Source: Rhodobacter sp. 24-YEA-8 (GTDB taxonomy: Bacteria; Pseudomonadota; Alphaproteobacteria; Rhodobacterales; Rhodobacteraceae). Taken from it: a DNA stretch of 64,000 nucleotides. The stretch covers positions 757,001 through 821,000 of the forward strand of contig NZ_FNSK01000001.1 in assembly GCF_900105075.1 (NCBI RefSeq), written 5' to 3'. The notes below the pieces were generated by a model. That model made no database searches. It was given only the letters and a program-made list of their open reading frames with translations, and had not been told where the DNA came from. Of this stretch, positions 63,110 to 64,000 are shown one piece after another. A program made the position numbers and the translations under genes. Position 1 is the first letter of the stretch, and the number at the start of each line of letters is the position of its first letter.

Positions 63110-64000
63110 ATGGCATGGCGTCTTAAACTCGTCCCCGCAAAGACGAATTTCGACTTCTTCAAACATCAGTGGATCACCTTCTCGCTTTCGATCGGGATGA
63201 TTGTCGCCTCGCTTGTCTGCGTGGCGGTGATGGGGCTGAATTTCGGGGTCGATTTCAAGGGGGGCACCACGATCCGCACCGAATCGACCGCAGCGGTCGA
63301 CGTGGCGGAATATCGCGAGGCGCTGGCCGCCCTGCAGCTGGGCGATGTCTCGATCTCGGAAGTGAAGGACCCGTCCTTCCGCCCTGACCAGCATGTCGCC
63401 CAGATCCGCATCGGTGCGCGCGAAGGCGAAGAGGCGGTGACGCCCGAAGTGATCCAGGAAATCGAAGAGGCGCTGAAAGCCGTCGATCCGGCGATCACAT
63501 TCCCGTCGGTGGAATCGGTTGGCCCGAAGGTCTCGGGCGAGCTGATCTGGAAAGCGGTTGCCGCGATTTTTGCAGGGTCGGCAGCGATCCTCGTCTATAT
63601 CTGGATGCGGTTCGAATGGCAGATGGCGGTTGGCCTGGTGGCGGCGCTTTTGCATGACGTGATCGTGACGGTGGGGATCTTCTCGCTGTTCCAGATCCGG
63701 TTCGACCTCTCGATCGTGGCGGCGTTGCTGACGATCCTTGGCTATTCGGTCAATGATACCGTGGTGATCTTTGACCGGCTGCGCGAGAACCTTGCGAAAT
63801 ACAAGGCGATGCCGCTGCGCGAGATGATGAACCTCACCACCAACGAGACGCTGTCGCGGACAGTGATGACGGCGACCTCGACGCTTCTGGTTCTGATCGT
63901 TCTGCTGATCTGGGGCGGCGATGTGATCCGGGGCTTTGTCTTCGCGATGACGCTGGGTGTGGTGCTCGGTACCTGGTCGACGCTCTATATGGCGAAGAAT
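63110..64000 (+). CDS. secF: Protein translocase subunit SecF (3' end outside window)
   Basis: The frame is open from ATG 63110 to the window edge, 297 codons without stop. SecF motifs are present: GLNFGVDFKGGTTIRTES, SVESVGPKVSGELIWKAV, and the helix pair with LGYSVNDTVVIFDRLRENL. Normal length is about 320, so some 25 residues are missing. It begins 15 bp after secD with AGGGGAGGAT before it. Confidence 0.95.
   Translation, partial: MAWRLKLVPAKTNFDFFKHQWITFSLSIGMIVASLVCVAVMGLNFGVDFKGGTTIRTESTAAVDVAEYREALAALQLGDVSISEVKDPSFRPDQHVAQIRIGAREGEEAVTPEVIQEIEEALKAVDPAITFPSVESVGPKVSGELIWKAVAAIFAGSAAILVYIWMRFEWQMAVGLVAALLHDVIVTVGIFSLFQIRFDLSIVAALLTILGYSVNDTVVIFDRLRENLAKYKAMPLREMMNLTTNETLSRTVMTATSTLLVLIVLLIWGGDVIRGFVFAMTLGVVLGTWSTLYMAKN

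Overview
The window looks like a chromosomal segment of a GC-rich alphaproteobacterium of the Rhodobacteraceae (Rhodobacter/Paracoccus/Gemmobacter-like). I base this on gene content and order: the ccmI-ruvX-DUF1289 cluster, murA followed by a DUF2948 gene, a Hint_2-type protein, a DUF6497 gene beside pccB, soxBDAG, and the yfgM-like/bamB/der block. The core genes are ordinary and mostly intact. The accessory material sits in three patches.

Layout. 1-5.4 kb: the tail of an unknown gene, a GNAT acetyltransferase, a cupin-SnoaL protein, and the divergent putR/putA proline catabolism pair. 5.5-7.8 kb: a graveyard of mobile DNA (a frameshifted IS3 transposase and a Mu-like transposase fragment) that has cut the front off an SDR gene. 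8-11.8 kb: TauE/SafE exporter and LysR, alpha/beta hydrolase and TetR, and an Rrf2 regulator whose partner flavoprotein gene is reduced to its first codons. 11.8-14.1 kb: an inserted element next to tRNA-Thr. It holds a strongly structured RNA region and seven overlapping small genes. 14.2-22.5 kb: murA, DUF2948, tyrS, anmK, a Hint-domain protein, purN and purM. 22.7-24.7 kb: a CAT-anticodon tRNA flanked by two decayed tyrosine recombinases and an apparently intact IS3-family element. 24.9-36.2 kb: PhzF-like protein, then the propionyl-CoA pathway (pccB, pccA, mcm) interleaved with small lipoproteins and an Mrr-type nuclease gene directly behind pccA. 36.6-45.8 kb: DUF1289, ruvX and ccmI on the minus strand, sarcosine oxidase soxBDAG, and sodB. 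45.9-64 kb: TraB/GumN, LOG and LysM proteins, ArsR with an Atm1-like ABC exporter, a metacaspase-TPR protein, the yfgM/bamB/der block, serS, and yajC-secD-secF (secF runs off the end).

How the genes work together. PutA makes glutamate from proline under the likely control of PutR. PccA/PccB and Mcm convert propionyl-CoA towards succinyl-CoA. SoxBDAG demethylates sarcosine and makes H2O2. BamB, the YfgM-like protein and YajC-SecDF serve envelope biogenesis and secretion. CcmI serves cytochrome c maturation.

The most unusual feature is the structured RNA at about 11853-12180. It has three successive 6-bp hairpins with different stems but the same TTGGCG loop, two hairpins sharing a CGTCGAAA loop, and a final multi-branch domain whose closing stem contains the likely ribosome binding site of the first small gene. 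A second point is a family of dispersed intergenic palindromes with at least five copies in the window. Everything here was read by eye. No homology search or folding program was run.
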